A model generated the notes under the pieces. That model saw only the letters and a program-made list of their open reading frames with translations. It was not told the DNA's origin and made no database searches. Positions 51,601 to 59,016 of a stretch of 64,000 nucleotides of DNA are shown here, piece by piece. How positions within the stretch are numbered: the stretch's first letter is position 1; every line of letters begins with the position of its first letter. Both the position numbers and the translations under genes were made by a program. Source of the DNA: Runella limosa DSM 17973 (GTDB lineage: Bacteria > Bacteroidota > Bacteroidia > Cytophagales > Spirosomataceae); contig NZ_AXVJ01000056.1 in NCBI RefSeq assembly GCF_000482465.1, positions 1-64,000 on the forward strand. Reading direction: 5' to 3'.

Positions 51601-52707
51601 GGCCTCGGTTAGTTTTTCACCGTAACGGCCTGCATCTAAGTAATAATAAATGATTTGGTCAGCCGAAACCTCACTAATGTCGTCACGGTCTAGGGTCTTA
51701 ATCCATAAGCGGAAGGCCGATTGAAGGCTAAAGCTGTAACCGTCATCGCTTCGTTGTGATTCCCAGTACTTCTTAAAGGACTCGGCTTCTTTGCTTCGCT
51801 TAAATTTGCGTTCCTCTAGGGCATCTTTGATGATTTTTTGCAGATTAATCCCTGATTCTTCTCTCAGATTGGTGATCCGAAAATTGTCCGACTTCATACG
51901 ACTACGCGCAAAATCAGAAATGGCAAGGATACGAGGCCGCTCCTTTGCATCAACGTTTTGAACACTCAAGAAGCGTGGCTTTGACTGTTGGATAATGGCT
52001 TTTTGTACCTCAAACACGGTTTCGCCATATTCGCTTTTGATGTATTCTTCATCTTGACGTAATGCTAACTCCCTGTCGTACATATTCCCGTAAGCATAGA
52101 CTGGATATGGCAATAGGGTGCCGTTCATGTAGAATAAGCAATGCTTTTTGACAAGCTCATTGACTTCTTTTTGGCTAACACCATTTCCCCCTTTGACTAC
52201 TTTTACTTTGGCTTCATCCACAAATCGTTTTGCCCCGTCTTCAGCAACGAATACCCACCAGACAATACCACGGTATTCTTGCTTGTATTTTGTAGGTTTA
52301 CCAAGGATTGTACCTTTTTTAACGGTTGTGATGTCCTCCCACCGATTGTCTTTCACGACTACATCCTCAGTTGTTACAATCACTTCAAATGAGCTTGGAT
52401 TTTTTGTTGTTGGCGTCAAGTAGTACTTGCTCCAACGGCCATCCATTGTAATACCTAAGCTACGTTTGTACCAAACCCATGCTCGTTTCTCATCATCTGA
52501 AATTCCTGAATTGTACAGACGGTCTATTTCCTCAAAAGAAAGGAGTTCGCCTTCTTTATACGCTTTTTTGCTTTCTTCTCGATTTAAAATGGTTTCAATC
52601 AAGCTTGCATTTTGGGTAATGTTGTTTTGAGTAACATCGCCCAGGCGTCCTAATCCTGACAGGTTTTTGCCTATTCCTCTCAGAAAGTGTGGATTGTTTT
52701 GTGACAT
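48685..52707 (-). CDS. Large SNF2/DEAH-type helicase
   Basis: 1340 residues. Walker A around residue 460 (GSGIIAYDVGVGKTMSAIVT), ALVVVPNPTYNKW-type motif Ia (TLVVVPNPTYNKWKRE), motif II FDYIIVDEAHNFKN (~630), motif III LLTATPFTNSPLEIF, and the second RecA lobe with IIGTATIREGIDLQTNG and LEGRIWRQGNQYGYVRV. The layout matches the helicase half of large phage/plasmid 'methylase-helicase' proteins (DarB-like), but no methyltransferase motif is present; an N6 methylase is a separate gene upstream. The N-terminal 400 residues are unassigned. The C-terminus ends in LKLKAKALLLLKL, identical to that of the 146-residue gene upstream. Probably acts in replication or in protecting entering DNA. Confidence 0.85.
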   Translation of the reverse strand: MSQNNPHFLRGIGKNLSGLGRLGDVTQNNITQNASLIETILNREESKKAYKEGELLSFEEIDRLYNSGISDDEKRAWVWYKRSLGITMDGRWSKYYLTPTTKNPSSFEVIVTTEDVVVKDNRWEDITTVKKGTILGKPTKYKQEYRGIVWWVFVAEDGAKRFVDEAKVKVVKGGNGVSQKEVNELVKKHCLFYMNGTLLPYPVYAYGNMYDRELALRQDEEYIKSEYGETVFEVQKAIIQQSKPRFLSVQNVDAKERPRILAISDFARSRMKSDNFRITNLREESGINLQKIIKDALEERKFKRSKEAESFKKYWESQRSDDGYSFSLQSAFRLWIKTLDRDDISEVSADQIIYYYLDAGRYGEKLTEAEVDTLQKFTPLEGERLFTRFLHEALAYEDQQKLDFLWNRLYNAYSSIPYHKVPVGFACSAFFKKSLLEITPAQREAIAFMEVAGSGIIAYDVGVGKTMSAIVTLANVLYSGKAKRTLVVVPNPTYNKWKREISGEKDPKTGVFTHGVLSHTKVKFYDWYNLGTSVVKNGQIMGHDPERSVQENSVTLITYEGLTKLGYSQKLMGKLFESLVDILEQTEDNKKSARDLEKRNQKYRAMLGASNKGSMFDIDSLGFDYIIVDEAHNFKNIFDGVPADDDGNKRYKMESNTSERAIKAFFLCNYIQRTFGSNVCLLTATPFTNSPLEIFSMMSLVGYDSMKKMGIYNLQQFMQMFIQQSYEFVNSYDGTIKQAPVVKSFNNRLILQRLLYNHISYKTGEEVGVKRPIKINLPKVNEVKNGVVVRLPQKDQVLTYLRPTAVQQTWQKKIEKLAQAGGRKALANVAEALGKNLDNALSPYLIEKEKPESAADFIDSSPKISYVMDCIASVKEWHEKRGKECSGQVIYMNRGKEFFPLVKTYLEENVGFRRNIKYKGRTLDEVEIISSGISQERKELIKDAFLDNAVKVIIGTATIREGIDLQTNGTCLYLCTVDWNPTDIKQLEGRIWRQGNQYGYVRVVIPLVQDSMDVFVFQKLEEKTARVNDIWYRSDRGNVLDQESLDPEEIKFALFSDVGQLAQIKFDARMKELTRRSEVLSVSIVVLEEFKSTLDYFKRVQTTTINEIILKTKVTFEDFVARPDYYYKSYELLYKMSEEKRKTFYNNVMVHLDAVNLMLQQSNYDDKEVLRRGDRALGLLSQIGDLGSQRYWGGILSNYRELFSKVRKTEKTLLNPKGFSINDDFSGLAASYINERNTVKREIAYLESNEGKSELLKEVAEIKSKLAVSGRTAAERAQEFAKLNYLLAYKEGQNEDNYTPYRGNLLPPSESAKQAQPKSDKQRKIKILKLKAKALLLLKL

Positions 52708-52710
52708 AAT

Positions 52711-53151
52711 TTACAGTTTTAAGAGCAACAATGCCTTCGCTTTTAGCTTCAGCAGTTTTGCCCGTTTTTGTTTGTCGTTTGGCTGTTTTATTCGTGCAAT
52801 CGCTTCTGTTAAGCGTTGTTCTACTTCTTCCCGTTTACCTTTGATTTGCAATGGGAAGTTTAAAGAAGTGGTGACAACTTCTTGACCCAAAATTTTATCA
52901 GGGTGCATCGCAAACCACGTATTTAGGGTGGTCAGCTCAACAAAGGTTAGGGCGTTGTCGGGTATGGCCTTTTGTTCTTTAATTCGGGCATTTACAACTG
53001 ATAGGTAGTCAGTTGGAATGTGCCCCAATTTGAGCAGCTCCCGTGGGGTAATTTTCGTGTTTTTTTTAGATGATTCCCCTTTTTCTTTTTCAATTAGGTC
53101 ATACAAAACTCCCAGCCTTGCACGGTAATAACCATTATTTATCATTGTCAC
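52711..53151 (-). CDS. Small protein sharing the helicase's C-terminal tag
   Basis: 146 residues: NGYYRARLGVLYDLIEKEKG, TPRELLKLGHIPTDYLSVVN and AMHPDKILGQEVVTTSLNFP; no recognised domain. The last 13 residues LKLKAKALLLLKL match the helicase end exactly and are encoded by nearly the same DNA. Starts 17 bp inside the 72-residue gene. Probable partner of methylase and helicase. Confidence 0.65.
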   Translation of the reverse strand: MTMINNGYYRARLGVLYDLIEKEKGESSKKNTKITPRELLKLGHIPTDYLSVVNARIKEQKAIPDNALTFVELTTLNTWFAMHPDKILGQEVVTTSLNFPLQIKGKREEVEQRLTEAIARIKQPNDKQKRAKLLKLKAKALLLLKL

Positions 53152-53353
53152 TTTCTAAGGTTAGAATACACGCAGCGGGGCCAGCTCCTGTACGAATCAT
53201 CATTTCAATGACTTGGGCTTCTACCTTTGCGTAGCCCGCTTTCGTTTGGGTTTGTTCCCACAAATAGGGATAGCTACTTTTGTTGATTTTAGCTAGTTCT
53301 GAGGCAATGGCGGTGCGTAGCCTTGCTTCTAAGGGCAGTTTTTTCTTGCTCAT
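53135..53353 (-). CDS. Small unknown protein between methylase and helicase genes
   Basis: 72 residues, basic and helical (KKKLPLEARLRTAIASELAK; EAQVIEMMIRTGAGPAACIL). Overlaps the methylase fusion by 4 bp (ATGA) and the next gene by 17 bp, showing translational coupling. No family seen. Confidence 0.6.
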   Translation of the reverse strand: MSKKKLPLEARLRTAIASELAKINKSSYPYLWEQTQTKAGYAKVEAQVIEMMIRTGAGPAACILTLESDNDK

Positions 53354-54603
53354 TTTTTCCGAAAAATTAGAATGTCAGTAGGGGCTTGTGTACTTTCAAA
53401 AACCGCAGGGAGACGGTATCCATCTACAAAATCTGCTAGGCTACCAATGGTTTCTTTCGCCTTTTGATAGGCGTTGCCTGTTCGTATAAAATTCGAGGCT
53501 GTGACGAACACCAAAAGTCCTTTGGGTTTTAACAACAGCAAACTCCAATACATAAAGGCCGTTTCGATTTGCCGAAAACCCATCTTTTTGAGTTCAGGGA
53601 AATAGGTGCTGTATTGATTTTGATAAATTCCGTATGGTGGATTGCCAATCACGAGACTAAATGGGTATTCCGTCAGCCACGTAAGGCCCTTAGATAGTTT
53701 CTTGCGGTGACGGTACATGGGGTCTAAAAAAGCCGTCTCGAAATATTGACGGTAAATATCTGCTTCTGGATACAATGTTTTAGCAATGGTGCTAGAATAC
53801 TGACTGCTTTCAAATCCTACCAACGGTACGTCGGCGGGGGCAGTTTCAAAAAACACGCCAGTTCCACACGACGGCTCAAGCACGGCCCCGCCGTCATAAC
53901 CGTGCGCCTGAGCTAACTCCCACATTTTGGCAGCCAACCACTCAGGCGTGTAGAACTCATACAACAACCCTTCGCCTGTTGCTCCTTCTTTTGCTTTACC
54001 GCCAGCGCCCGTGTAAAGTCTCATTAATGCCTTGTCGGCTTCTGTGAATGTATTTTTAAAATCAATCAATTGTTCTATTTTTTGATTGATTTGGGCTTTG
54101 GTTGCTCCTTCTTCTATCCCTCTTAATCCGACTTGAATTGGATAGTCTTTTTTCTTTACGAATGGCTCTTCAAATCCGAACAATGGAGACACGGCATCTA
54201 ACACAATATTGTCAGTCACAACAATGTAAATGTGACTCCACCCCGTTCCATCGTAATCGGTGACGCGTAGTTTGTGGGCGACGTGATTTGATGATAGGAT
54301 GCAGCTCAGTAGAATGACGTAGTCTTCACAATCAACCCCTTGGTTTTTGTCGCGTAGCGTTTGGTAAGGGCTGCGGATTCGCTCAATTCCGAAGGGGTCA
54401 GGGGTGTATTTTATGTGCGTTCGGCACCAATTGTGCAGATATTCGCAGTATTGAGCAAGGTTTTTGAAGCGTTTACGGTCGTACTTAAACTCGACTTGTG
54501 TCATTTGCTTGGCATAGGCATGAGCCATTGCCAAGATGGTTTCAATCGTTTTATTGTAGTCCGTTGCAGGAATTTCAACGATATTTAAAGGGGCTGTTTT
54601 CAT
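53350..54603 (-). CDS. Transglutaminase-like peptidase domain fused to N6-adenine DNA methyltransferase
   Basis: 417 residues counted from MKTAPLNIVEIPATDYNK at 54603 (the cacc-ATG-AAA context is like that of neighbouring starts; six more residues are open upstream). The first ~150 residues are transglutaminase-like: WCRTHIKYTPDPFG, GVDCEDYVILLSCIL (Cys), WSHIYIVV (His), VLDAVSP (Asp). From ~215 to the end is a class I methylase: AVLEPSCGTGVFFETAP (SAM motif I) and LVIGNPPYGIYQNQY (NPPY, catalysis on adenine N6), with KPKGLLVFVTASNF. The frame is continuous across both parts. Phage morphogenesis proteins sometimes have the first domain alone; the join to a methylase is unusual. Confidence 0.82.
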   Translation of the reverse strand: MKTAPLNIVEIPATDYNKTIETILAMAHAYAKQMTQVEFKYDRKRFKNLAQYCEYLHNWCRTHIKYTPDPFGIERIRSPYQTLRDKNQGVDCEDYVILLSCILSSNHVAHKLRVTDYDGTGWSHIYIVVTDNIVLDAVSPLFGFEEPFVKKKDYPIQVGLRGIEEGATKAQINQKIEQLIDFKNTFTEADKALMRLYTGAGGKAKEGATGEGLLYEFYTPEWLAAKMWELAQAHGYDGGAVLEPSCGTGVFFETAPADVPLVGFESSQYSSTIAKTLYPEADIYRQYFETAFLDPMYRHRKKLSKGLTWLTEYPFSLVIGNPPYGIYQNQYSTYFPELKKMGFRQIETAFMYWSLLLLKPKGLLVFVTASNFIRTGNAYQKAKETIGSLADFVDGYRLPAVFESTQAPTDILIFRKK

Positions 54604-54708
54604 GGTGCGTATGCTTTCCAAAAAGGATATTACTCACAATGGTACAATTCTTTATTTTGAGCATTTCACCACCTTGTATAGCTCTGCACAGTTTTGCATT
54701 ATTGGGTT

Positions 54709-54897
54709 TTATTTATTCTTAATTCTTACTTCCCGCACTTTATCCTTTGCTATTAATTCACGCCTGTAGGCTTTATTACGCCACCAATTAAACGCTTGTG
54801 ATTTTGCTTTTTGCCTTACTAAACTAACTTTAAGTTTGAAGCGCTTCGCATAAAATTCTATAATAGCTTTGCGGCTATATTTCTGTTTTTTTTTCAT
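54709..54897 (-). CDS. Very basic small protein
   Basis: 62 residues, about a third Lys/Arg (KKKQKYSRKAIIEFYAKRFK; SQAFNWWRNKAYRRELIAKD). Weak HTH-like helices. Possibly a nucleic-acid-binding regulator. Isolated between a terminator-like hairpin (54912-54943) and the methylase gene. Confidence 0.5.
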   Translation of the reverse strand: MKKKQKYSRKAIIEFYAKRFKLKVSLVRQKAKSQAFNWWRNKAYRRELIAKDKVREVRIKNK

Positions 54898-54911
54898 AGG
54901 GTATTAAGAAC

Positions 54912-54943
54912 AGGAAAGGGATGCAATTCCGCATCCCTTTCCT
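54912..54943. terminator. 13-bp-stem hairpin after the signal-TM gene
   Basis: AGGAAAGGGATGC (54912-54924) with GCATCCCTTTCCT (54931-54943). Only a weak T-run on the coding strand, so partial termination is likely. Confidence 0.65.
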
Positions 54944-54950
54944 ATTAGGT

Positions 54951-55478
54951 TTAATCATCGTCCGAATCTTTGATTCCTTTTATTTCTCTTATGTCGTGTT
55001 GGATTTGAACTACTGCTGTCCATAACTCATCAACTGATTCCCCAATTTCCTGTTCAAATGAAAATGTTTGGCGTTTAAGTTTCTTTCTTTTCTCAATAGA
55101 CTCTAAGCCTTTTAATGTCAGGAAAATAACCAAAAAAGCTGCTAATAACGTATTAAACTCCACCCAATTAATCCAATCTTTCTCAAGTGGTATTACTTGT
55201 TGGTGTGTTGGTTGTTCACGATTTTGGGGCGCAGATAAATCAGCGTAAGCTTGCATCAATTTAAAGCAGTGTTGAATATCATCCCTGCTTATTTTATCAT
55301 TCATTAACGCCCGTTCAATTTCACTTTCTAGTAAAATTTTCTCTGCTTTTTTGCTGGTTTCAGCATTTATTCCTTGGCCTACAACTTTTTGGTTTAAGAC
55401 TAGGCAACAAATCAACACGAAAAACGATTTTGATAGACTTCTCATTTGCGTAAAATTTTGATTAAACAATTTAGTCAT
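54951..55478 (-). CDS. Exported protein with second TM segment
   Basis: 175 residues, or 164 if translation begins at MRSLSKSFFVLICCLVLNQK (55445), which gives a better signal peptide; the first ATG overlaps the preceding gene by 8 bp. A periplasmic helical part (KKAEKILLESEIERALMNDK) is followed by a TM at ~108-124 (WVEFNTLLAAFLVIFLTLKG) and a charged cytoplasmic coiled region ending in KDSDDD. Function unknown; it lies in the ATPase gene group. Confidence 0.6.
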   Translation of the reverse strand: MTKLFNQNFTQMRSLSKSFFVLICCLVLNQKVVGQGINAETSKKAEKILLESEIERALMNDKISRDDIQHCFKLMQAYADLSAPQNREQPTHQQVIPLEKDWINWVEFNTLLAAFLVIFLTLKGLESIEKRKKLKRQTFSFEQEIGESVDELWTAVVQIQHDIREIKGIKDSDDD

Positions 55479-55707
55479 TTCCTCTGCCCAAAATTTGATA
55501 GAGCTTCTTTAGGACATTTGGGGGGATAAGATGCCCCGAATACGGTACATACCCTGCCTCAACCAATTTTACCCAATCTTCGCGACTGAGCCATCTTCGG
55601 AGCGTTCGGGTGCTTACGTTGTACTCACGTGCAAGCTCTGGCCATGATTTTGTCTCAACTACAGGGTCATTGTTTTGAGGTTGGGTAGGCATAGTAATCG
55701 GGGTCAT
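55471..55707 (-). CDS. Small helix-turn-helix protein
   Basis: 78 residues with a clear HTH of MerR/transposase style: SWPELAREYNVSTRTLRRWL at ~21-40. The N-terminus is Pro/Gln-rich. Probably a DNA-binding regulator or terminase-small-like DNA recognition factor for the nearby ATPase; the second option is speculation. Confidence 0.65.
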   Translation of the reverse strand: MTPITMPTQPQNNDPVVETKSWPELAREYNVSTRTLRRWLSREDWVKLVEAGYVPYSGHLIPPNVLKKLYQILGRGND

Positions 55708-55713
55708 AGGGGT

Positions 55714-56073
55714 CTATTTTTGAGGTTTTGGCGCTTTTTTAGTAAACTTCTTAGTCTCTTTTAAAGGGAGCATCTTGGCCTCCTTTTTTTCTTCGACTTC
55801 TTCTGTCAATTGAAAGCCCATTGTTGCCTCCTCTTTCTCAACGGCAACATCTTCTTTATCTTTAAACAGCTCTTCCCAGTCTGTTCCGTCTTCATCTTCG
55901 TGACTTTCAATTTCTTGGGGGGCGTCTTTATTTTGTTTTTCGGCCATTTTCTTTTTTAGGTACTTTTCTAAGAAGTTCCCTGCAACGTAGCCTACACACA
56001 TGAGCAACAAGGCCATTGTTAATCCTAAAATAACCCGTCCAATTCGTAGGCGGGGCTTTGCTTGGTATTCCAT
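55714..56073 (-). CDS. N-anchored charged membrane protein
   Basis: 119 residues: basic YQAKPRLRIGR, TM ~12-32 (VILGLTMALLLMCVGYVAGN), then a highly charged Lys/Glu tail (KKMAEKQNKDAPQEIESHED; EVEEKKEAKMLPLKETKKF). 12 bp after the ATPase gene; may hold the ATPase or DNA at the membrane. Function unknown. Confidence 0.6.
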   Translation of the reverse strand: MEYQAKPRLRIGRVILGLTMALLLMCVGYVAGNFLEKYLKKKMAEKQNKDAPQEIESHEDEDGTDWEELFKDKEDVAVEKEEATMGFQLTEEVEEKKEAKMLPLKETKKFTKKAPKPQK

Positions 56074-56085
56074 TATTGTGGTTGT

Positions 56086-56787
56086 TTAGCGTAAAAATTC
56101 TCTAAATTGTCGTACTTCTGAGATATGACCATCGTTGGGTGAAATGGTATAAACGCGGCTGTTTTTCAAATCAATCAGACGTTCGGCCCATCTTTGGTTA
56201 TCGGGGTAATGGTCGTTTTCCTCCCGAATTTCCCGCTGGAGCATTGTCATAATGCCTTGGTAGGGCACTTTCTTTGGCAACGGCAGGTTATCTTCGGTTT
56301 CTTTCAGAACAACCATGTCCATTGCTAGGAGCAGTTTCGGGGGCGCTTGGTTAAAATGGTGCATCTGGTAAAAGATGTCACAATTGTTGTTTTTTGGCGT
56401 TCCCATAAAATCTACTTCCAATTCGGTGCAACTTGAATGGAACGCAGCGCCTGCATCATCGAGTACAAGTGCTGTGTTTCGTAGCTGCATGGCCAATTCC
56501 AGAAATTCGGAAAACCTTTTTCGCAGATAATCTTCGACTTGGAACTCCCGAACTTCTGGCCAATCTCCCGCTAAAAAGTCTGCAATATCAACTCGTTCAC
56601 TTACGTACATTACCCGCTTTGACGGGTCGTTGTAAGAATCGTTTTGCGAATGGTTATAGACAATTAATCGGCGGTGTCGCGTCCCTTTTAAGGTAGTTCG
56701 GGCTATTGACATAGCCCGATGCGTTTTACCCGTGTTCTTCGCCCCAATTACTAGCCAATTCTTGCTTATCGTCGGTTCTTTCTTCAT
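56086..56787 (-). CDS. P-loop ATPase, possible packaging/extrusion motor
   Basis: 233 residues. Walker A GAKNTGKT at 15-22 (NWLVIGAKNTGKTHRAMSIA), Walker B ALVLDD at ~106-111, and a polar NNNCDIFYQMHHFNQAPP segment at the place where FtsK/HerA/A32 packaging ATPases and Zot-like proteins have their sensor Gln. No TM, unlike Zot proteins of filamentous phages. The size and compact core fit A32-type packaging ATPases of membrane-containing phages, but the helical lid or C-terminal part is unusual (IREENDHYPDNQRWAERLID). The start codon lies 62 bp inside the upstream gene in another frame. Assignment to a family needs profile comparison. Confidence 0.65.
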   Translation of the reverse strand: MKKEPTISKNWLVIGAKNTGKTHRAMSIARTTLKGTRHRRLIVYNHSQNDSYNDPSKRVMYVSERVDIADFLAGDWPEVREFQVEDYLRKRFSEFLELAMQLRNTALVLDDAGAAFHSSCTELEVDFMGTPKNNNCDIFYQMHHFNQAPPKLLLAMDMVVLKETEDNLPLPKKVPYQGIMTMLQREIREENDHYPDNQRWAERLIDLKNSRVYTISPNDGHISEVRQFREFLR

Positions 56788-57598
56788 CGGTTACAATAGG
56801 GATTGGAATGTCAGTGGTATCTTTTACCGAAGGCTTGGGTATTGGTATTTTTTGCCCTATTGGTTTTTTTTTGCCAATCAAGTCCATGACCATATCTACG
56901 ACAGAGTACCCCGAATCCGTCAAAGCCGACCCTACTTGAACCATCATGTAGTTCATTACAACGGTCATCACTGAGTCAGCTTGTAACTCCCCACGTTCAT
57001 CTTGCTCTTTGTACTTGTGGTACAGCGCCTCGATGATGGCATCTTTGAACACTTCGTCCACATCAGGTTGCTCTTTGTCCAGCTTTTCCAACAGGTCGTT
57101 CTTTTTCTCAGCTTTTCGACCTTCATTCACAAGAGCGGTTTTGTCGGCAATCCCTAGTTCTTCCAGTTGTTGCTCAGTAGGTTGGAACTGATATACGCTG
57201 ACGCCCTCGTCGTTGGCCATGTCCTTAAATCGCTCGAATCTCGCAATTGTCTCTTCATCGCTGGAGCGATTGATAAGGATACGGCTAATGAGCGCCTTGG
57301 CAATATCGCTGGCCGACTTCATCATTAGGAATTGAACGCCACCATTGGTTTTAGCCATGCGTAGCAATTCATCATCGGAACGCGACCGTGTGGAGCGAGA
57401 ATAGTTAGCCTGAGCTTGGTAGGTGCTTCCTTCATCTTCATCTTCAAAATCTTGCTCGTTTCTTATAACAGGATTGTTGAACGGCTTGTCTTCTCGAACA
57501 CCGACTACGTCATCAATCAACCGTGCGCCACGTTGTATGAAGCTGCTGGCATTTGAGGCCGCATTTGTGGCGTCTTTTATGGAATTGAATAGGCTCAT
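56726..57598 (-). CDS. Unknown 290-residue protein next to the ATPase
   Basis: Polar start (LFNSIKDATNAASNASSFIQ), an acidic stretch (EQDFEDEDEGSTYQAQANYS), a long helical middle (EEQLEELGIADK-like; VFKDAIIEALYHKYKEQDER) and a hydrophobic helix pair (VMTVVMNYMMVQVGSALTDS; GYSVVDMVMDLIGKKK). The end is Pro/Ile-rich (IPIPKPSVKDTTDIPIPIVT). It overlaps the ATPase gene by 62 bp in a different frame, pointing to coupled production. No family recognised; a scaffold or ATPase partner is possible. Confidence 0.6.
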   Translation of the reverse strand: MSLFNSIKDATNAASNASSFIQRGARLIDDVVGVREDKPFNNPVIRNEQDFEDEDEGSTYQAQANYSRSTRSRSDDELLRMAKTNGGVQFLMMKSASDIAKALISRILINRSSDEETIARFERFKDMANDEGVSVYQFQPTEQQLEELGIADKTALVNEGRKAEKKNDLLEKLDKEQPDVDEVFKDAIIEALYHKYKEQDERGELQADSVMTVVMNYMMVQVGSALTDSGYSVVDMVMDLIGKKKPIGQKIPIPKPSVKDTTDIPIPIVTDEERTDDKQELASNWGEEHG

Positions 57599-58260
57599 GT
57601 GGTTAAATTTTGAGTTTTTAAGAAATCCACCCCGCTACGGACAGACAGAAAAAAGCGCTCTGTTTTTTCAGAGTTTAAATGGGCATCCTCCGACGTAAAA
57701 ACAGCTTCTAAAGCGCCTATTATTGTCTCTAATTCGCCAATGTACAGCGGCTTATTACTGCTCAAAGTGTTAAGGATTCGGTCATATTCTTTAATTGAGA
57801 AACTTTCGGCCAACTTGCTTTCCATCATTCCTTTGATAAAATCTAAGGCTGATTTTACTATTGACATACCTGCCTTTTCCTTAGTTTGGTTAGCCATTAA
57901 TTTTGCTTTTTCTAACGCGCCTTTCGCCTCGTTTTTCTGAGCTTCGTGCCGCTCTTTTATGGAATTGGTAATCATTCCCATTACTCTATCCCAGTTGCTT
58001 ACCGCCAAAAACATGGCAATGTTCGTGTAACTTTGGGTGGTGTCGTTGGGATTTGCCGTGTCAACGTACAGCCGCTCCAACAAAAAGCGAATCCGTAGTA
58101 AGGCTGAATAGGCGGCGTCACGGACTGGATAGGTTGCAATGAGTTGATTCAGCTTTTCTTCAATTTCCTCGGGTGTGGCTTCTTCGTACGTTTTGATGGG
58201 CTGGCGTGGTAGGCAATGGCCATTTTCGTCCAATTGGACGGTAGCTAATACAGTTTTCAT
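57595..58260 (-). CDS. Helical unknown protein
   Basis: 221 residues, nearly all helix by look (TPEEIEEKLNQLIATYPVRD; RDAAYSALLRIRFLLERLYV; SIKERHEAQKNEAKGALEKA; IKEYDRILNTLSSNKPLYIG). No TM or signal. Overlaps its downstream neighbour by 4 bp. Function unknown. Confidence 0.6.
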   Translation of the reverse strand: MKTVLATVQLDENGHCLPRQPIKTYEEATPEEIEEKLNQLIATYPVRDAAYSALLRIRFLLERLYVDTANPNDTTQSYTNIAMFLAVSNWDRVMGMITNSIKERHEAQKNEAKGALEKAKLMANQTKEKAGMSIVKSALDFIKGMMESKLAESFSIKEYDRILNTLSSNKPLYIGELETIIGALEAVFTSEDAHLNSEKTERFFLSVRSGVDFLKTQNLTT

Positions 58261-58268
58261 GGTGTAGG

Positions 58269-58739
58269 TTAGTGGCTAAGGCCATTTTTACGTAAAATTT
58301 CCGCAAAGCAATTTTCTACAGCGTCTCTACTCCATGACGTGAAGTTAAACAACCCTTTTTTTGCGTGACTTTCAACCGTAAATTCCAACATTTCTTCGAT
58401 GGCTGCTTGTAGGCGTTGAGTCTTTTCTGCTTCTCGCTCATACGCTTCTTTGTATGGGTTAGGGGGAGCAGGCTGCTCTTGCGGAAAGTTTTGCATTGTC
58501 ACAGGTGAAGCCGCTGGCAAAACAGGGGCAGAAACAGGGGTGGGATAGTTTTCCGTTTGCATGATTTTTTCTCGGTTATCAAAAATGTAAGTCGTGTACG
58601 ATAGCAAGTTTTCAAACCCATGCGTTCGATATTCTTGCACCAGTTCAATGTGCTGTTCGCGCTTGATTCTAATTGTGGTATCGTTGCTTGAATTACCGTT
58701 TTTTGGAGGAGCGTTAGGGGTATCTTTCATTGTATGCAA
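58269..58739 (-). CDS. Unknown protein, first gene of the left-reading operon
   Basis: 156 residues: polar start, a possible ribbon-helix-helix-like stretch (DTTIRIKREQHIELVQEYRT), a Pro-rich linker (APVLPAASPVTMQNFPQEQP) and a helical C-terminal part (QRLQAAIEEMLEFTVESHAK). The TTIRI-strand then two helices resembles Arc/MetJ-type DNA-binding folds, so it may control the region 58740-59016 upstream of it. A regulatory role is inferred. Confidence 0.55.
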   Translation of the reverse strand: MHTMKDTPNAPPKNGNSSNDTTIRIKREQHIELVQEYRTHGFENLLSYTTYIFDNREKIMQTENYPTPVSAPVLPAASPVTMQNFPQEQPAPPNPYKEAYEREAEKTQRLQAAIEEMLEFTVESHAKKGLFNFTSWSRDAVENCFAEILRKNGLSH

Positions 58740-59016
58740 AAAGTGTGTATATTTCGGTTACTTCGCTTATTTCGAGTATAAGGGCGGTTACTCGAAAAAT
58801 CACTGTTTTGGAGAAGAATGGTGTGGATATATGCTTACGCCCTTATTTTCAATGAGATAAAGGTAATTCCTTCCCATTTTATACACAATATGCAGCTTAT
58901 ATACGCCAATGTATTACCAATGTAATGGCAATGTTATGGCAGTAGATTACCAATCTACACTGTATGCAACTCCAAAAAATTTGTAAAAATTTTGGACTTT
59001 TTCCCCTTCAAATTCT
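58740..59016. promoter_or_regulatory. Divergent control region with dyads and an 11-bp phased array
   Basis: 277 bp between oppositely directed genes. TTTCGAGT/ACTCGAAA inverted pair at 58770-58797; ATAAGGGCG (58778-58786) and its complement CGCCCTTAT (58838-58846); five CAATGTATTAC-like 11-bp units at 58907-58961; perfect palindrome GTAGATT-acc-AATCTAC at 58942-58958. Likely a lysis/lysogeny-type switch or replication origin. Confidence 0.7.
58907..58961. repeat. Five-unit 11-bp direct repeat array
   Basis: Units in order: CAATGTATTAC, CAATGTAATGG, CAATGTTATGG, CAGTAGATTAC, CAATCTACACT. The 11-bp spacing puts each unit on the same face of the helix, as in iterons and cooperative operator arrays. 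Confidence 0.75.

Noticed and set aside
56086-56787. Naming the ATPase as Zot
   Set aside because: No TM segment and no secretin-like partner; Walker motifs alone do not separate Zot from A32/FtsK-type motors.
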